DNA of 64,000 nucleotides from an uncultured Oscillospiraceae bacterium (GTDB lineage Bacteria; Bacillota; Clostridia; Oscillospirales; Oscillospiraceae): contig CALWXF010000004.1 of NCBI GenBank assembly GCA_944385445.1, positions 1-64,000 of the forward strand. Reading direction: 5' to 3'. This document shows, one piece after another, positions 15,330 to 24,934 of the stretch (position 1 is the stretch's first letter; each line of letters opens with the position of its first letter). The translations under genes were made by a program, and so were the position numbers. The notes beneath the pieces are model-generated. The model ran no database searches. It was not told the origin of the DNA and worked only from the letters and a program-made list of their open reading frames with translations.

Positions 15330-18300
15330 ATGAAGGAATTACTCCACATTCTCCAACAAGTGCCCCAGTTCCCCGCCCTGGTGCAGGCCCTGGAGACGGG
15401 CCAGTCCCCGGCGGCGGTGTCGGGGCTGTCCCGCATCCACCGGGCCCACTTTGCCGCCGGACTGGGCACCGCTCTGGACCGCCCGGTGGTGATGGTGTGC
15501 GCCGACGAGGACGAGGCCCAGGCCCTGGGCCGGGACATCACCGCCTTCACCGGCTGGAGCGTGACCCTGATTGGAAGCCGGGAATTCAACTTCTACAACG
15601 GCGCTGTGGCCTCCCACCAGGGGGAACACAGCCGCCTGGCCGCCTTCTACGCCATGGCCCAGGGGGAGTGCAAGGTCATCACCGCCACGGTGGAGGGCCT
15701 GTTACAGCGCACCCTCTCCCCTGAGGAGCTTCTGGAACATGTGGTGACCATCTGCTCCGGCGGCTCCTATGACCCCACCCAGCTGGCGGATGCCCTGTCT
15801 GCCCTGGGCTACACCCGGTGCGACCAGGTGGAGGGCGTGGGCCAGTTTGCCCTGCGTGGCGGCATTCTGGACGTGTTCTCCCCTGCCCAGGACCACCCGG
15901 TCCGGGTGGAGTTCTGGGACACGGACGTGGACTCCATGGGCCTGTTTGACCCCGCCACCCAGCGCCGGGTGGGCCATTTGGACAAGGCGGTGTTCCTCCC
16001 GGTGCGGGAGGTGCTGCCCCAGCGGCAGGAGGATGGCTCCTGGCAGCAGGTGCCCGACCACCAGCTGCCCCAGCGCTACCCCGTGGCCCACACCGCCGTC
16101 CACCACCTGCCCCCCGACGCCGTGGTCTGCCTGTCCGAGTCCGCCCGGGTCTCCGAACGGGGGAAAAACTGGCTGTGGCAGCTGGACGAGGACCTGAAAA
16201 CCCTGGTGGAGAGCGGGGTGCAGTTGGGCAAACACGCCACCTTCGCCCTCACCTTCCCCCATCTCATGGAGGAGCTCCAGCAGTTCCCCCTGTGCTTTTT
16301 GGACTCCTTCTCCACCTCCACCCTGCCCCTGCCTCCCAAGGCCCTGTTCAATGCCCAGGGCCGCCAGCTGTCCACCTTCGGGGCCAATCTGGACTCCGCC
16401 GCCGCCGACCTCACCCAGCTGCAAAGCGCCAAGACGGGCACGGTGGTGCTGGTGGGCAGTGAGCAGCAGGCCCTGAACCTCCAGGCCCTGCTGCGGGAGA
16501 AGAAAATCCGCTCGGCGGTGGACTTCCAGCTCCACGAGCTACCCGCCCCCGGAGGCATCACCATCGCCGTGGGGGGGCTGTCCGCCGGCTTTGACTACAT
16601 CGGATGCCCCTTTGCGGTGCTCACCCAGGGCCAGAGCCAGGGCAAGCGAAAGGGAAAACGGCTGAAACACGCCGCCGACCGCCGCCGGGTGGACTCCTTC
16701 ACCGATCTGACCCCCGGCGACCTGGTGGTCCACGAGCACCACGGCATTGGCCGCTTTGTGGGGCTGACCCGCATGAAGGTGGACGGCATCGACAAGGACT
16801 ACATCAAGCTGGCCTATGCCGGAACCGACACCCTCTACCTCCCCGCCACCCAGCTGGACTCCATTTCCAAGTATATCGGCGGCGGAGACGACACCCAGCA
16901 CAAAAAGTTGTCCAAACTGGGCGGCACCGAGTGGGAACGGGCCAAATCCCGCACCCGGGCCGCGGTCAAGGACCTGGCCAAGGGGCTCATTCAGCTCTAC
17001 GCCCAGCGGCAGCGGCAACCGGGGTATGCCTTTGCCCCGGATTCCGCCTGGCAGCGGGAATTTGAGGACGACTTCCCTTACCAGGAGACGGAGGACCAGC
17101 TGCGCTCCATCGCCGAGATCAAAAAGGACATGGAGGCCCCCCGGCCCATGGACCGCCTGCTGTGCGGCGACGTGGGCTACGGCAAAACCGAGGTGGCCCT
17201 GCGGGCCATGATGAAGTGCGTGCTGGACGGCAAGCAGGCGGCCATTCTGGTGCCCACCACCGTGCTGGCCCGGCAGCACTACCTCACCGCCAAAGCCCGG
17301 TTTGCCAAGTACCCGGTGGAGATTGAGGTGGTGTCCCGGTTCCGCACGCCCGCCCAGATGAAAAACGCCCTCATGGGGGTGGAGGACGGCTCGGTGGACA
17401 TTCTCATCGGCACCCACCGCCTGCTGCAAAAGGACGTGCACTTTAAAAACCTGGGTCTGCTGGTGGTGGACGAGGAGCAGCGGTTCGGGGTGACCCACAA
17501 GGAGCGGCTGAAAGAGCTGGCCCGCCAGGTGGACGTGCTCACCCTCTCCGCCACCCCCATCCCCCGCACCCTGAACATGGCCCTGTCCGGCATCCGGGAC
17601 ATGTCCGCCATTGAGGAGCCCCCGGCGAGCCGCCAGCCGGTGCAGACCTACGTTCTGGAGCACAACTGGTCGGTGCTGTGTGACGCCATGCGCCGGGAAT
17701 TGGAGCGTGGCGGCCAGGTGTACTACCTCCACAACCGGGTGGACACCATCCACGCCACCGCCGTTCGCATCCAGGAAATGCTGGGGGAGGACGTCACCGT
17801 GGCAGTGGGCCACGGTAAGATGAGCCAGGAAGAGCTGTCCGACGTGATGACCCGCATGGGGGACGGCGAGGTGGACGTGCTGGTGTGCACCACCATCATC
17901 GAGACGGGCATTGACATTGCCAACGCCAACACCCTCATCATTGAGGACGCCGACAAGCTGGGTCTGGCCCAGCTGCACCAGATTCGAGGGCGGGTGGGCC
18001 GCTCCACCCGCAAGGCCTACGCCTACATGACCTACCGCACGGGGAAGGTGCTCAGCGAAATCGCCACCAAGCGGCTGTCCGCCATCCGGGAATATGCGGA
18101 GTTTGGCTCCGGCTTCCGCATCGCCATGCGGGACTTGGAGATTCGAGGGGCGGGCAACCTGTTGGGCCCCGAGCAGTCCGGCTTCCTCATGAGTGTGGGC
18201 TATGATTTGTATCTCAAACTGCTGGAAGAGGCGGTTTTGGCGGAAAAGGGAGAGGTTCCGGTGCAGGTGCGGGAGTGCACCGCCGACCTGTCCGTGCCCG

Positions 18301-18722
18301 CCTCCATCCCCGAGCGGTATGTGCCGTCGGCCCAGCAGCGCATGGACCTATATCGGCGCATTGCCCGCATCCGCACCGAGGAGGACGGGGACGACGTCAC
18401 CGACGAGCTTATCGACCGCTTTGGAGACCCGCCCCGTGGGGTCAATAACCTCATCTCCATTGCCCTGCTGCGGTCCCAGGCCGCCAAGTGCGGCATGGTG
18501 GATATCTCCCAGAAGGGGGCCACCCTGCGGTTTACCCTGGAGGAATTTGACCTCCAGGCCATCGCCAACCTGGGGGGCCAGTACCCCGCCCGGCTGCTGT
18601 TCACGCCGGGGCAGGACAAGGGCCTGCTGACCCTGAAGCTGAAACAGGGGGAGGACCCGCTGCGGGTGGCCCAGCAGCTGGTGGAGAGGTATGCCGCTCT
18701 GCTGCCCAAAAAGGAGGCATAA
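15330..18722 (+). CDS. mfd: Transcription-repair coupling factor Mfd
   Basis: 1130 aa. It removes RNA polymerase stalled at DNA damage and recruits UvrA. The domains in order are a UvrB-homology N-terminus, the CarD-like RNAP-interaction domain (GDLVVHEHHGIGRFVGLTRM near 475), RecG-like motor domains with Walker A LLCGDVGYGKTEVA (near 612) and the DEEQ box VVDEEQRFGVTHKE, the helicase motif QIRGRVGRSTRKAYAYM, and the C-terminal TRCF domain. The start at 15330 has AAAAAGGAG 6 nt upstream. It is co-transcribed with pth. Confidence 0.97.
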   Translation: MKELLHILQQVPQFPALVQALETGQSPAAVSGLSRIHRAHFAAGLGTALDRPVVMVCADEDEAQALGRDITAFTGWSVTLIGSREFNFYNGAVASHQGEHSRLAAFYAMAQGECKVITATVEGLLQRTLSPEELLEHVVTICSGGSYDPTQLADALSALGYTRCDQVEGVGQFALRGGILDVFSPAQDHPVRVEFWDTDVDSMGLFDPATQRRVGHLDKAVFLPVREVLPQRQEDGSWQQVPDHQLPQRYPVAHTAVHHLPPDAVVCLSESARVSERGKNWLWQLDEDLKTLVESGVQLGKHATFALTFPHLMEELQQFPLCFLDSFSTSTLPLPPKALFNAQGRQLSTFGANLDSAAADLTQLQSAKTGTVVLVGSEQQALNLQALLREKKIRSAVDFQLHELPAPGGITIAVGGLSAGFDYIGCPFAVLTQGQSQGKRKGKRLKHAADRRRVDSFTDLTPGDLVVHEHHGIGRFVGLTRMKVDGIDKDYIKLAYAGTDTLYLPATQLDSISKYIGGGDDTQHKKLSKLGGTEWERAKSRTRAAVKDLAKGLIQLYAQRQRQPGYAFAPDSAWQREFEDDFPYQETEDQLRSIAEIKKDMEAPRPMDRLLCGDVGYGKTEVALRAMMKCVLDGKQAAILVPTTVLARQHYLTAKARFAKYPVEIEVVSRFRTPAQMKNALMGVEDGSVDILIGTHRLLQKDVHFKNLGLLVVDEEQRFGVTHKERLKELARQVDVLTLSATPIPRTLNMALSGIRDMSAIEEPPASRQPVQTYVLEHNWSVLCDAMRRELERGGQVYYLHNRVDTIHATAVRIQEMLGEDVTVAVGHGKMSQEELSDVMTRMGDGEVDVLVCTTIIETGIDIANANTLIIEDADKLGLAQLHQIRGRVGRSTRKAYAYMTYRTGKVLSEIATKRLSAIREYAEFGSGFRIAMRDLEIRGAGNLLGPEQSGFLMSVGYDLYLKLLEEAVLAEKGEVPVQVRECTADLSVPASIPERYVPSAQQRMDLYRRIARIRTEEDGDDVTDELIDRFGDPPRGVNNLISIALLRSQAAKCGMVDISQKGATLRFTLEEFDLQAIANLGGQYPARLLFTPGQDKGLLTLKLKQGEDPLRVAQQLVERYAALLPKKEA

Positions 18723-18992
18723 TGGCCCCCACCCCACCCTTCTTTCTTAAGAAAGTCTAAAGTTTTCTGTGGTTTCATTGACATTTTCCATTTCTTGTGT
18801 AACTATATCATTATAGAATATATAAATTGCTAGGTTTCACAACTCCGTGTAATCAGAGGTAATTCCCATGGTTTCGTGTTAAACAAAGTAGAGATGCGTT
18901 GCTTATGACTATGGAGGCGCAATATGTTTGGGCACGCTGCTATGGAATTAGAAGCGCATATTGTACTTGATCTAGCGAAAGGAGCTTGTGAT

Positions 18993-19388
18993 ATGTCTAC
19001 TACCGCCAAAAAACTTATCCTTTCCCTCTTGATGGGGCTCAACTGTGCGGCCCTGTTCCTGCCCTGGGTCAACTACAGCGGCGTCAAAGTAGTGTCCGGC
19101 AGCGTGGTCCTGTCCCGGCATCTGGTGATGTCCCTTGTGGTGCTGGGGGTGTATTTCCTCAGCGTATGGCTGTATCACTTGTGGAAACCTGGATGTTTTA
19201 TCATCGGTCTGTCCTGTCTGTTCATACTTCTGGGCATGATGATTGACCAGATTTTCGCTTGGGGCGCTATCGCCCTGGAATCTCCGGGCCCATATCTGGG
19301 CGTGGGGGCCGTGGTGCTCAATGTGGTAGTCTATGTGGTCCTGCTCCGGGATGCACTGGGCATTTCCCGCAGCCACTCCACCCCGTAA
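18993..19388 (+). CDS. Small multi-pass membrane protein, unknown
   Basis: 131 aa with four predicted membrane helices (about 8-27, 41-62, 69-89 and 99-121). I do not recognise the family and see no catalytic residues. Two starts are credible: 18993 (AAAGGAG 8 nt upstream) and 18924 (GGAGG 6 nt upstream, adding 23 hydrophilic residues). I use the first because the helices begin right after it. It is separated from mfd by about 270 bp of A+T-rich sequence and has a strong terminator. Confidence 0.6.
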   Translation: MSTTAKKLILSLLMGLNCAALFLPWVNYSGVKVVSGSVVLSRHLVMSLVVLGVYFLSVWLYHLWKPGCFIIGLSCLFILLGMMIDQIFAWGAIALESPGPYLGVGAVVLNVVVYVVLLRDALGISRSHSTP

Positions 19389-19410
19389 GGGTTCTTTCCC
19401 AAAATATATA

Positions 19411-19452
19411 AAATGGCAGATGCAGCCAAAAACTGCATCTGCCATTTGTTTT
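19411..19452 (+). terminator. Terminator after the small membrane protein
   Basis: A 15-bp perfect stem (19411-19425 with 19433-19447) around a 7-nt loop, then GTTTTAT. A-rich on the other side, so it may work in both directions. Confidence 0.88.
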
Positions 19453-19497
19453 ATATAAAGCTCTCTTTACGCAATGGTAGTCATTTACACATCTCTG

Positions 19498-19526
19498 TTG
19501 CTAACCAAGTCGCCGCAGGTTATAAT
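19498..19526 (+). promoter_or_regulatory. Promoter of the TIR-cupin pair
   Basis: TTGCTA (19498-19503), 17 bp, TATAAT (19521-19526), about 70 bp before the TIR gene. Confidence 0.65.
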
Positions 19527-19594
19527 ATACATATCTCACAGCTCATATATAAATTTCTTAGTCATATTGCCAAACACGGGAGGGGAAATTTGTA

Positions 19595-20767
19595 ATGAAG
19601 AAAATATTCATCGGGAGTTCTACACAGGCTTTATATATCGCACAAATAATAAAAGAAAAGCTGACACGATTTGGGGCTGATGTAACTATTTGGGATAATA
19701 AGAGTGTTTTTACCCCCGGAGATAACCTCATTGACGCTTTGCAAAAAATTGCACACCAATTTGATGGTGGCGTTTTTGTTCTAAATACCGATGATGAAAT
19801 AACTGTTCCCAATCGTAATGACCCAAAATATGTGCCCAGAGATAACGTTTTAATAGAAGCTGGCATGTTTATAGGGCTTCTTGGCAAAAAATCTGTAGCA
19901 TTATGCACTGTTCCAGGAATACATAAAGCTTCCGACTTTAAAGGCATAATTCACATTATATGTGATAATAGAAACTATGAAAAAATGGATAGTGACCTAA
20001 AAAAATGGCTCGATGAAAATGTAAAGGAACGCCATAACATGCCCGGAGAACATAATGTACTGATGCTGTCAAGGCGTAAAATTCACGAACGTTATTCTAT
20101 CGACGAAAGACTTCATATAACCGATGGTTTATACAAAAACATAAGCCGTATTAGGTTAATGAACTTCGCTAGCAATTTAGTAATCAATCCTCAAGTTGGT
20201 GAACCTGGACATATCCCGCCTAAAGATATTCCGCTATCCGAAGCAATTGAAAAAATACTCTCAGAAACTTCTGCCAACGTCGAACTGATACTTACACAAC
20301 CCAATAAATATAATTTAAACGATTTAAAAACTAAAATTGTAAATCTTAGAGCAGGTTCTTGTGAGGGGTCCTTATATAGTGCTTTAGCCACCTTATATGA
20401 AAACCTTTCTTCTGATACGATCTATGCTAAAAAGAGTAAGTCAATGCCTATCTCATTCCACTTGCGTGTTATGAAAACAAGTATGCCATTTGCCATCTTT
20501 AATGTGGAGTTCTTGGGTGATGCACAAAGATTCAACCATGTAAAAGTTGATTTATACTCAGCAGAACTAGATGATGAAGATAATCGAAGAAGTTTCGTTA
20601 TTTGGCAGGAAGACGATCCCGAGAATTACCAATTCTTTGTTCATAACTTTGCAAACATCCTAAATGATTCTTCACTGTGTGAAAAAGTGCAACTGGCCAC
20701 ACTGAAAAAATGGGCTGATATTTGGGAAAATCTTAAGCTAGGGGTGGAAATTAATGGCATTCATTGA
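19595..20767 (+). CDS. TIR-like (PF10137-type) effector protein
   Basis: 390 aa. The N-terminal ~150 residues match the TIR-like nucleotide-binding family found in CBASS Cap12 and Pycsar TIR effectors. The start is KKIFIGSSTQALYIAQIIK, then VTIWDNKSVFTPGDNL, and the hallmark PRDNVLIEAGMFIGLLGK (81-98), where Glu88 is in the position of the NADase Glu. The C-terminal ~230 residues belong to no family I recognise and could be the sensor or oligomerisation part. GGAGGGG precedes the ATG. The gene is strongly A+T-rich compared with neighbours, which suggests transfer. No cyclase gene lies nearby. The cupin gene overlaps its end by 14 nt. I infer an NAD-depleting abortive-infection effector. Confidence 0.75.
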   Translation: MKKIFIGSSTQALYIAQIIKEKLTRFGADVTIWDNKSVFTPGDNLIDALQKIAHQFDGGVFVLNTDDEITVPNRNDPKYVPRDNVLIEAGMFIGLLGKKSVALCTVPGIHKASDFKGIIHIICDNRNYEKMDSDLKKWLDENVKERHNMPGEHNVLMLSRRKIHERYSIDERLHITDGLYKNISRIRLMNFASNLVINPQVGEPGHIPPKDIPLSEAIEKILSETSANVELILTQPNKYNLNDLKTKIVNLRAGSCEGSLYSALATLYENLSSDTIYAKKSKSMPISFHLRVMKTSMPFAIFNVEFLGDAQRFNHVKVDLYSAELDDEDNRRSFVIWQEDDPENYQFFVHNFANILNDSSLCEKVQLATLKKWADIWENLKLGVEINGIH

Positions 20768-21161
20768 TGGAAGAGAGATCCAAAAGGCATTAACAGACTC
20801 CTATCGTGTGTATCTGTGCGGCGATTTAAAGAAACCACAGGACTTGCAGTGGATACATGATGAAAAAAATGAGTTAGGCCTCAGTTATTACAAGCAGTTT
20901 ACAGCAGATCAACCTCATTATCATACTACCGCCACTGAATATAATTATGTCATCAGTGGAAGAAGCAAAATCTATTTAATAGATGAGAGAAAAGAATTAT
21001 TATTGGAAACTGGTTCAGTCTTTGTCCTTCCACCAATGACCAAATATGCTTCTAAGCATTTTGACAACACCACCATCATATTTTTTAAATCCCCTGGCGG
21101 AAACGATAAACAGTTAATTGATATTGATGAAAAGCTAAAAGACTGGCTCAGTGTGTGGTGA
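20754..21161 (+). CDS. Cupin-domain protein coupled to the TIR gene
   Basis: 135 aa with a single cupin barrel. Motif 1 is complete: His55-x-His57-x4-Glu62-x6-Gly69, within HYHTTATEYNYVISG. Motif 2 (GSVFVLPPMTKY, 87-98) has Tyr98 where the usual metal-binding His would be. A metal site is possible but incomplete. The start overlaps the TIR gene by 14 nt with GGGGTGG upstream, so the two are translationally coupled and probably one functional unit. Base composition is A+T-rich like its partner. The role is unknown; ligand sensing, an immunity or inhibitor function, or nucleotide-sugar chemistry are all possible. Confidence 0.7.
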   Translation: MAFIDGREIQKALTDSYRVYLCGDLKKPQDLQWIHDEKNELGLSYYKQFTADQPHYHTTATEYNYVISGRSKIYLIDERKELLLETGSVFVLPPMTKYASKHFDNTTIIFFKSPGGNDKQLIDIDEKLKDWLSVW

Positions 21162-21188
21162 AATCTCACATTTCATGCTAATCCTATA

Positions 21189-21236
21189 ACGGAGCAGGGC
21201 ACTCATGGCAACATGAGTGCCCTGCTCCGTTATTAC
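21189..21236. terminator. Bidirectional terminator between cupin and hydF
   Basis: A 19-bp perfect stem (21189-21207 with 21212-21230) with a GCAA loop. It serves the cupin gene on the plus strand and possibly hydF on the minus strand. The T-tracts are modest. Confidence 0.75.
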
Positions 21237-21335
21237 ATATATTACACAGTCAAGCTCAAACGTCTTGCTTCTAAATATTTATACCGTCACCCCTTATACA
21301 GGGCAGCACTTGGGCTCAGTATAGCTCTCAGGCTC

Positions 21336-22514
21336 TCACCAGCTGACCTGATCCAAAATCCCGGTGAGGTACGCAATGGCCACCCCGTAGTTGGTCATGG
21401 GCACCCCCTGCCCCTGGGCCTGGGCCAGCCGGGAGAGCACATAGGCCCGGTTGAACATGCACCCGCCGCAGTGGATGACCAGATCGTACCCGGTGAGGTC
21501 GTGGGGGAAGTCGTTGCCCGCCACCACGTCCACCTGGAGGCCCTGTCCCACTCGCTTGCGCAGCAGATTGGGAATCTTCACCCGCCCGATGTCCTCTTCC
21601 AGAGGTGCGTGGGTGCACCCCTCGGCAATGAGCACCCGGCTGTCCTGGGTGAGGGTCCCAATGGCCTTTGCCCCCTGGGCGAAGGCGTCAATGTCCCCCT
21701 TATCCGCCGCCATGAGGATGGAAAAGGAGGTGAGCAGGCTCTCCCCCGGCTTTTTCGCCGCCACCAGGGGGAAACACTGGGAATCGGTGATGATGAGCTT
21801 TGGGGGCGCGCTCAGGGCCGCCAGAGCCCCATCCAGGCCGTCAGCGGTGGTGCTCACCACGGTGCACTTCAAGTCCAGCAAATGCCGGATGGTACGCACC
21901 TGGGGGAGAATCAGCCGCCCCTTGGGGGCCTGGATGTCCTGGGGCATCACCAGCAGCACCACGTCCCCGGCACTGCACAGCCCCCGGGTCAAATCCTGCC
22001 GCCCGAAGTCCTCGGGCACCAGGGCGGTGAGGGCGGCCCGTAGGGCCTCTATTCCTTCCCCGGTGGCGGCGCTCACCGCCACCGCCCGCTCGCTGAGTTC
22101 GTTGGGCAATTGGGCCGGGAGTATCAAGTCCCCCTTGGTCTGCACCACCAGGAAGGGGGTGTTCTGCTCGGTGAGCTGCTGGGCCCACCCCAAGTCCTCC
22201 TGAGTGGGCGCCCCGGCAATCACCAGCAGGGCCACGTCCGCCCGGGTGAGGGTGTCCCGGGTGGCCTCCACCCGCAGCTGTCCCAGCTCCCCCTCGTCGT
22301 CATACCCGGCGGTGTCAATGAACAGCACCGGGCCGATGGGGTGGAGCTCCATGGCCTTTTTCACCGGGTCGGCGGTGGTGCCCGCCACCGGGGACACCAG
22401 GGCCACCTTCTGCCCGGTGAGGGCGTTGATGAGGCTGGATTTTCCCGCATTGCGCCGCCCGTACAGGGCGATGTGCAGCCGCTGGGCGGCTGGGGTCTCC
22501 TGTAATCCGCTCAT
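21336..22514 (-). CDS. hydF: [FeFe]-hydrogenase maturation GTPase HydF
   Basis: 392 aa. The scaffold on which the 2Fe subcluster of [FeFe] hydrogenase is assembled. The N-terminal GTPase has G1 GRRNAGKS, G3 DTAGYDDEG and G4-like VQTKGD. The C-terminal cluster-binding part has GCTHAP followed about 50 residues later by IHCGGCMFNR, the CxH...HCxxC pattern. The start at 22514 is supported by GGGGGACGAGG upstream; the frame to 22649 runs over the hydG end and is not used. Last gene of the TM1266-hydE-hydG-hydF unit, 13 bp after hydG. The hydrogenase itself is not in this window. Confidence 0.96.
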   Translation of the reverse strand: MSGLQETPAAQRLHIALYGRRNAGKSSLINALTGQKVALVSPVAGTTADPVKKAMELHPIGPVLFIDTAGYDDEGELGQLRVEATRDTLTRADVALLVIAGAPTQEDLGWAQQLTEQNTPFLVVQTKGDLILPAQLPNELSERAVAVSAATGEGIEALRAALTALVPEDFGRQDLTRGLCSAGDVVLLVMPQDIQAPKGRLILPQVRTIRHLLDLKCTVVSTTADGLDGALAALSAPPKLIITDSQCFPLVAAKKPGESLLTSFSILMAADKGDIDAFAQGAKAIGTLTQDSRVLIAEGCTHAPLEEDIGRVKIPNLLRKRVGQGLQVDVVAGNDFPHDLTGYDLVIHCGGCMFNRAYVLSRLAQAQGQGVPMTNYGVAIAYLTGILDQVSW

Positions 22515-22527
22515 GGCCTCGTCCCCC

Positions 22528-23943
22528 TTAGAACCGGAAGTCCCGCATACCACCCTCCATGTCGTGGAGGTGGCGGATGACGGTCTCCTTGACCTTGGGG
22601 TTGGTGATCTTGTCCACCTCTTTCTCAATGAGGGCCAAGCCCTTTTCACGGGTCTCGGGGCTGGCGTAGTCCTCCAGGTACTCCTTGAGGGTCATCAGAG
22701 CATTGGGGTGGCAGCAGTTGACGATTTGCCCGCTCTTACACAGGGACATGAACCGGTCCCCGGTGCGGCCCTCCCGGTAGCAGGCGGTGCAGAAGCTGGG
22801 GATGTGGCCCATGTCCAGCAGCCAGCTCACCACCTCGTCCAGGGTGCGGGTGTCGCTGACCTCGAACTGGGAGGAGTCCTCCTCCTCTTCCTCGGCGTAG
22901 CCGCCCACGCTGGTGCGGCTGCCGCCGCTGATCTGGGACACGCCCAGCTCCAGCACCTTCTCCCGGCACTCCTTGCTCTCCCGGGTGGAGATGATGAGGC
23001 CGGTATAGGGCACGGCGATGCGCAGCACCGCCACGATCTTGGCAAACAGGTCATCGCTGATGCCGTTGTCGAACTGGTCGGGGTCAATGTCGTCGGCCCG
23101 GCGCAGACGGGGCACGCTGATGGTGTGGGGCCCCACCCCGTACACCGCCTCCAGGTGCTCGGCGTGCATGAGGAGGCCCACAAAGTCGTAGTCGTACAGG
23201 TTCAGGCCGAAGAGGACGCCGCAGCCCACGTCGTCAATGCCGCCCTCCATGGCCCGGTCCATGGCCTCGGTGTGGTAGGCGTAGTCGCTCTTGGGTCCGG
23301 TGGGGTGCAGGTCCTCATACTGCTTCTGGTTGTAGGTCTCCTGGAAGAGAATGTAGGTGCCGATGCCCGCCTCCTTTAGCTTGCGGTAGTTCTCCACGGT
23401 GGTGGCGGCGATGTTCACGTTCACCCGGCGGATGGCCCCGTTCTTGTGGTGGATGGAGTAGATGGTGTGGATGCTCTCCAGCAGGTACTCCATGGTGTTG
23501 TGCACCGGGTCCTCACCGGTCTCCAGGGCCAGACGCTTGTGGCCCATGTCCTGGAGAGCCACCACCTCCCGGACAATCTCCTCCTGGGTGAGCTTTTTCC
23601 GGGAAATGTGCTTGTTCTGGCCGTGGTAGGGGCAGTATTTGCAGCCGTTGATGCAGTAGTTGGACAGGTACAGGGGGGCAAACATGACGATGCGGTTGCC
23701 GTAGAACTTCTCTTTAATCCGGCGGGCCAGGTCGTACATCCGCTCCACCAGGTCGGGCTGGTCGCAGTAGAGGAGCACCGCCGCCTCCCGGTGAGAAAGG
23801 CCCTTGCAGGCCTCGGCCTTTTCCAGCAGCTGCTCCACCAATGCCCGGTCACTCTGGTGGGCCTTGGCATAGGCCAGGGTGTCCCGGATCTCTCCATCGT
23901 GGATGAATTCCTGGGCGATATGGGATTTGGGATTGTACTGCAT
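22528..23943 (-). CDS. hydG: [FeFe]-hydrogenase maturase HydG (tyrosine lyase)
   Basis: 471 aa. A radical-SAM enzyme that splits tyrosine to give CO and CN ligands of the H-cluster. The SAM cluster motif is CINGCKYCPY (CX3CX2C). The C-terminal auxiliary cluster is CTACYREGRTGDRF followed by CKSGQIVNCC. Its length fits the family. GAAAGGAATC precedes the ATG at 23943. It lies 28 bp after hydE and 13 bp before hydF. Confidence 0.97.
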   Translation of the reverse strand: MQYNPKSHIAQEFIHDGEIRDTLAYAKAHQSDRALVEQLLEKAEACKGLSHREAAVLLYCDQPDLVERMYDLARRIKEKFYGNRIVMFAPLYLSNYCINGCKYCPYHGQNKHISRKKLTQEEIVREVVALQDMGHKRLALETGEDPVHNTMEYLLESIHTIYSIHHKNGAIRRVNVNIAATTVENYRKLKEAGIGTYILFQETYNQKQYEDLHPTGPKSDYAYHTEAMDRAMEGGIDDVGCGVLFGLNLYDYDFVGLLMHAEHLEAVYGVGPHTISVPRLRRADDIDPDQFDNGISDDLFAKIVAVLRIAVPYTGLIISTRESKECREKVLELGVSQISGGSRTSVGGYAEEEEEDSSQFEVSDTRTLDEVVSWLLDMGHIPSFCTACYREGRTGDRFMSLCKSGQIVNCCHPNALMTLKEYLEDYASPETREKGLALIEKEVDKITNPKVKETVIRHLHDMEGGMRDFRF

Positions 23944-23971
23944 AGCTGATTCCTTCTTTCTCAAAAAATCA

Positions 23972-24934
23972 TCACAGGGGCACCCGCCCCAGGCGTTTGA
24001 TCTGTTCCTCCAGCTGTGCCCGCTGGGCGGGGATGTCCGTGTCCGGCAGCTGGGTGGGATAGATTTCATACATGTGCTTGTAGCAGTTGGGGGTGATCTT
24101 CCGCATCACCACGTTGGCGCCCCCGGAAAATACCTGGCCATTGTCCCCCCGCACGGTGAGGGCGGTGGTGGCGGGCAGGTTGGCGTTTGGCAGCATCAGC
24201 CGGGCCAGAGCCACGCAGCGGCGGGTGAGCTCGGCATCTCCCGCCGTGCCATCCCGAAGGGGAGTATCCGGGTGGGGCAAAAAGGGCCCAATCCCCGCCA
24301 TGTCACAGGGAACGGAGGCCAACAGCAGCAGGTCCTGGGCCAGGGTCTCCAAGGTCTGTCCCGGCAGGCCCACCATAAACCCGCTGCCCGTCTCGTACCC
24401 CAGCCTCTTGAGGGTGCGCAGGCAGCCCACCCGCTTGTCCAGGCTGCTGTCCGGGTGGAGGCGGCGGTACAGGTCGGGGTCGGCGGTCTCGTGCTTGATG
24501 AGGTATCGGTCCGTCCCCGCCAGCTTCAAAAAGGCGTAGTCCTCCTCCCCCAGCTCTCCGCACCCCAAGGTCACCGCCATGTCGGTTTTGGCCTTGATGG
24601 CGGAGACGATTTGCCCCAGCATCAGAGGCGTAAACCAGGGGTCCTCCCCGGACTGGAGCACGATGGTGCGGTAGCCCACGGCGTGGGCCTCACAGGCGGC
24701 CTGCACCACCTCTTCCGGCTCCATGCGGTAGCGGGTCAGATTTTGGCGGGGAGCCCGCAGGCCGCAGTAGGTGCACATGCGCCGACAGTGGTTGGAGATC
24801 TCCAGCAGGGCCCGGATGTGCACCGTGTCTCCCACGGTTTCGGCCCGCACCTGGTCTGCCTGGGCGTAGACGGGGGAGAAATCCTCAAGCCCCAGCAGCT
24901 CCACCAGCTCCCCCTGGGTAAACTCAGCTCTCAT
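23972..24934 (-). CDS. hydE: [FeFe]-hydrogenase maturase HydE
   Basis: 320 aa. A radical-SAM enzyme acting in H-cluster dithiolate assembly. The SAM cluster motif is CRRMCTYCGLR (CX3CX2C), followed by the TIM-barrel pattern VLQSGEDPWF and the TGSGFMVGLPGQT region. It is slightly shorter than many HydE proteins (about 340-350 aa). The ATG at 24934 overlaps the end of the TM1266-family gene by 11 nt and has no strong SD, implying coupled translation. Confidence 0.95.
   Translation of the reverse strand: MRAEFTQGELVELLGLEDFSPVYAQADQVRAETVGDTVHIRALLEISNHCRRMCTYCGLRAPRQNLTRYRMEPEEVVQAACEAHAVGYRTIVLQSGEDPWFTPLMLGQIVSAIKAKTDMAVTLGCGELGEEDYAFLKLAGTDRYLIKHETADPDLYRRLHPDSSLDKRVGCLRTLKRLGYETGSGFMVGLPGQTLETLAQDLLLLASVPCDMAGIGPFLPHPDTPLRDGTAGDAELTRRCVALARLMLPNANLPATTALTVRGDNGQVFSGGANVVMRKITPNCYKHMYEIYPTQLPDTDIPAQRAQLEEQIKRLGRVPL

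Noticed and set aside
21231-21335. A second type I toxin locus between cupin and hydF (CCCCTTATACAGGGC resembles the first locus)
   Set aside because: No small hydrophobic frame with SD and no promoter pair was found; the likeness is short.
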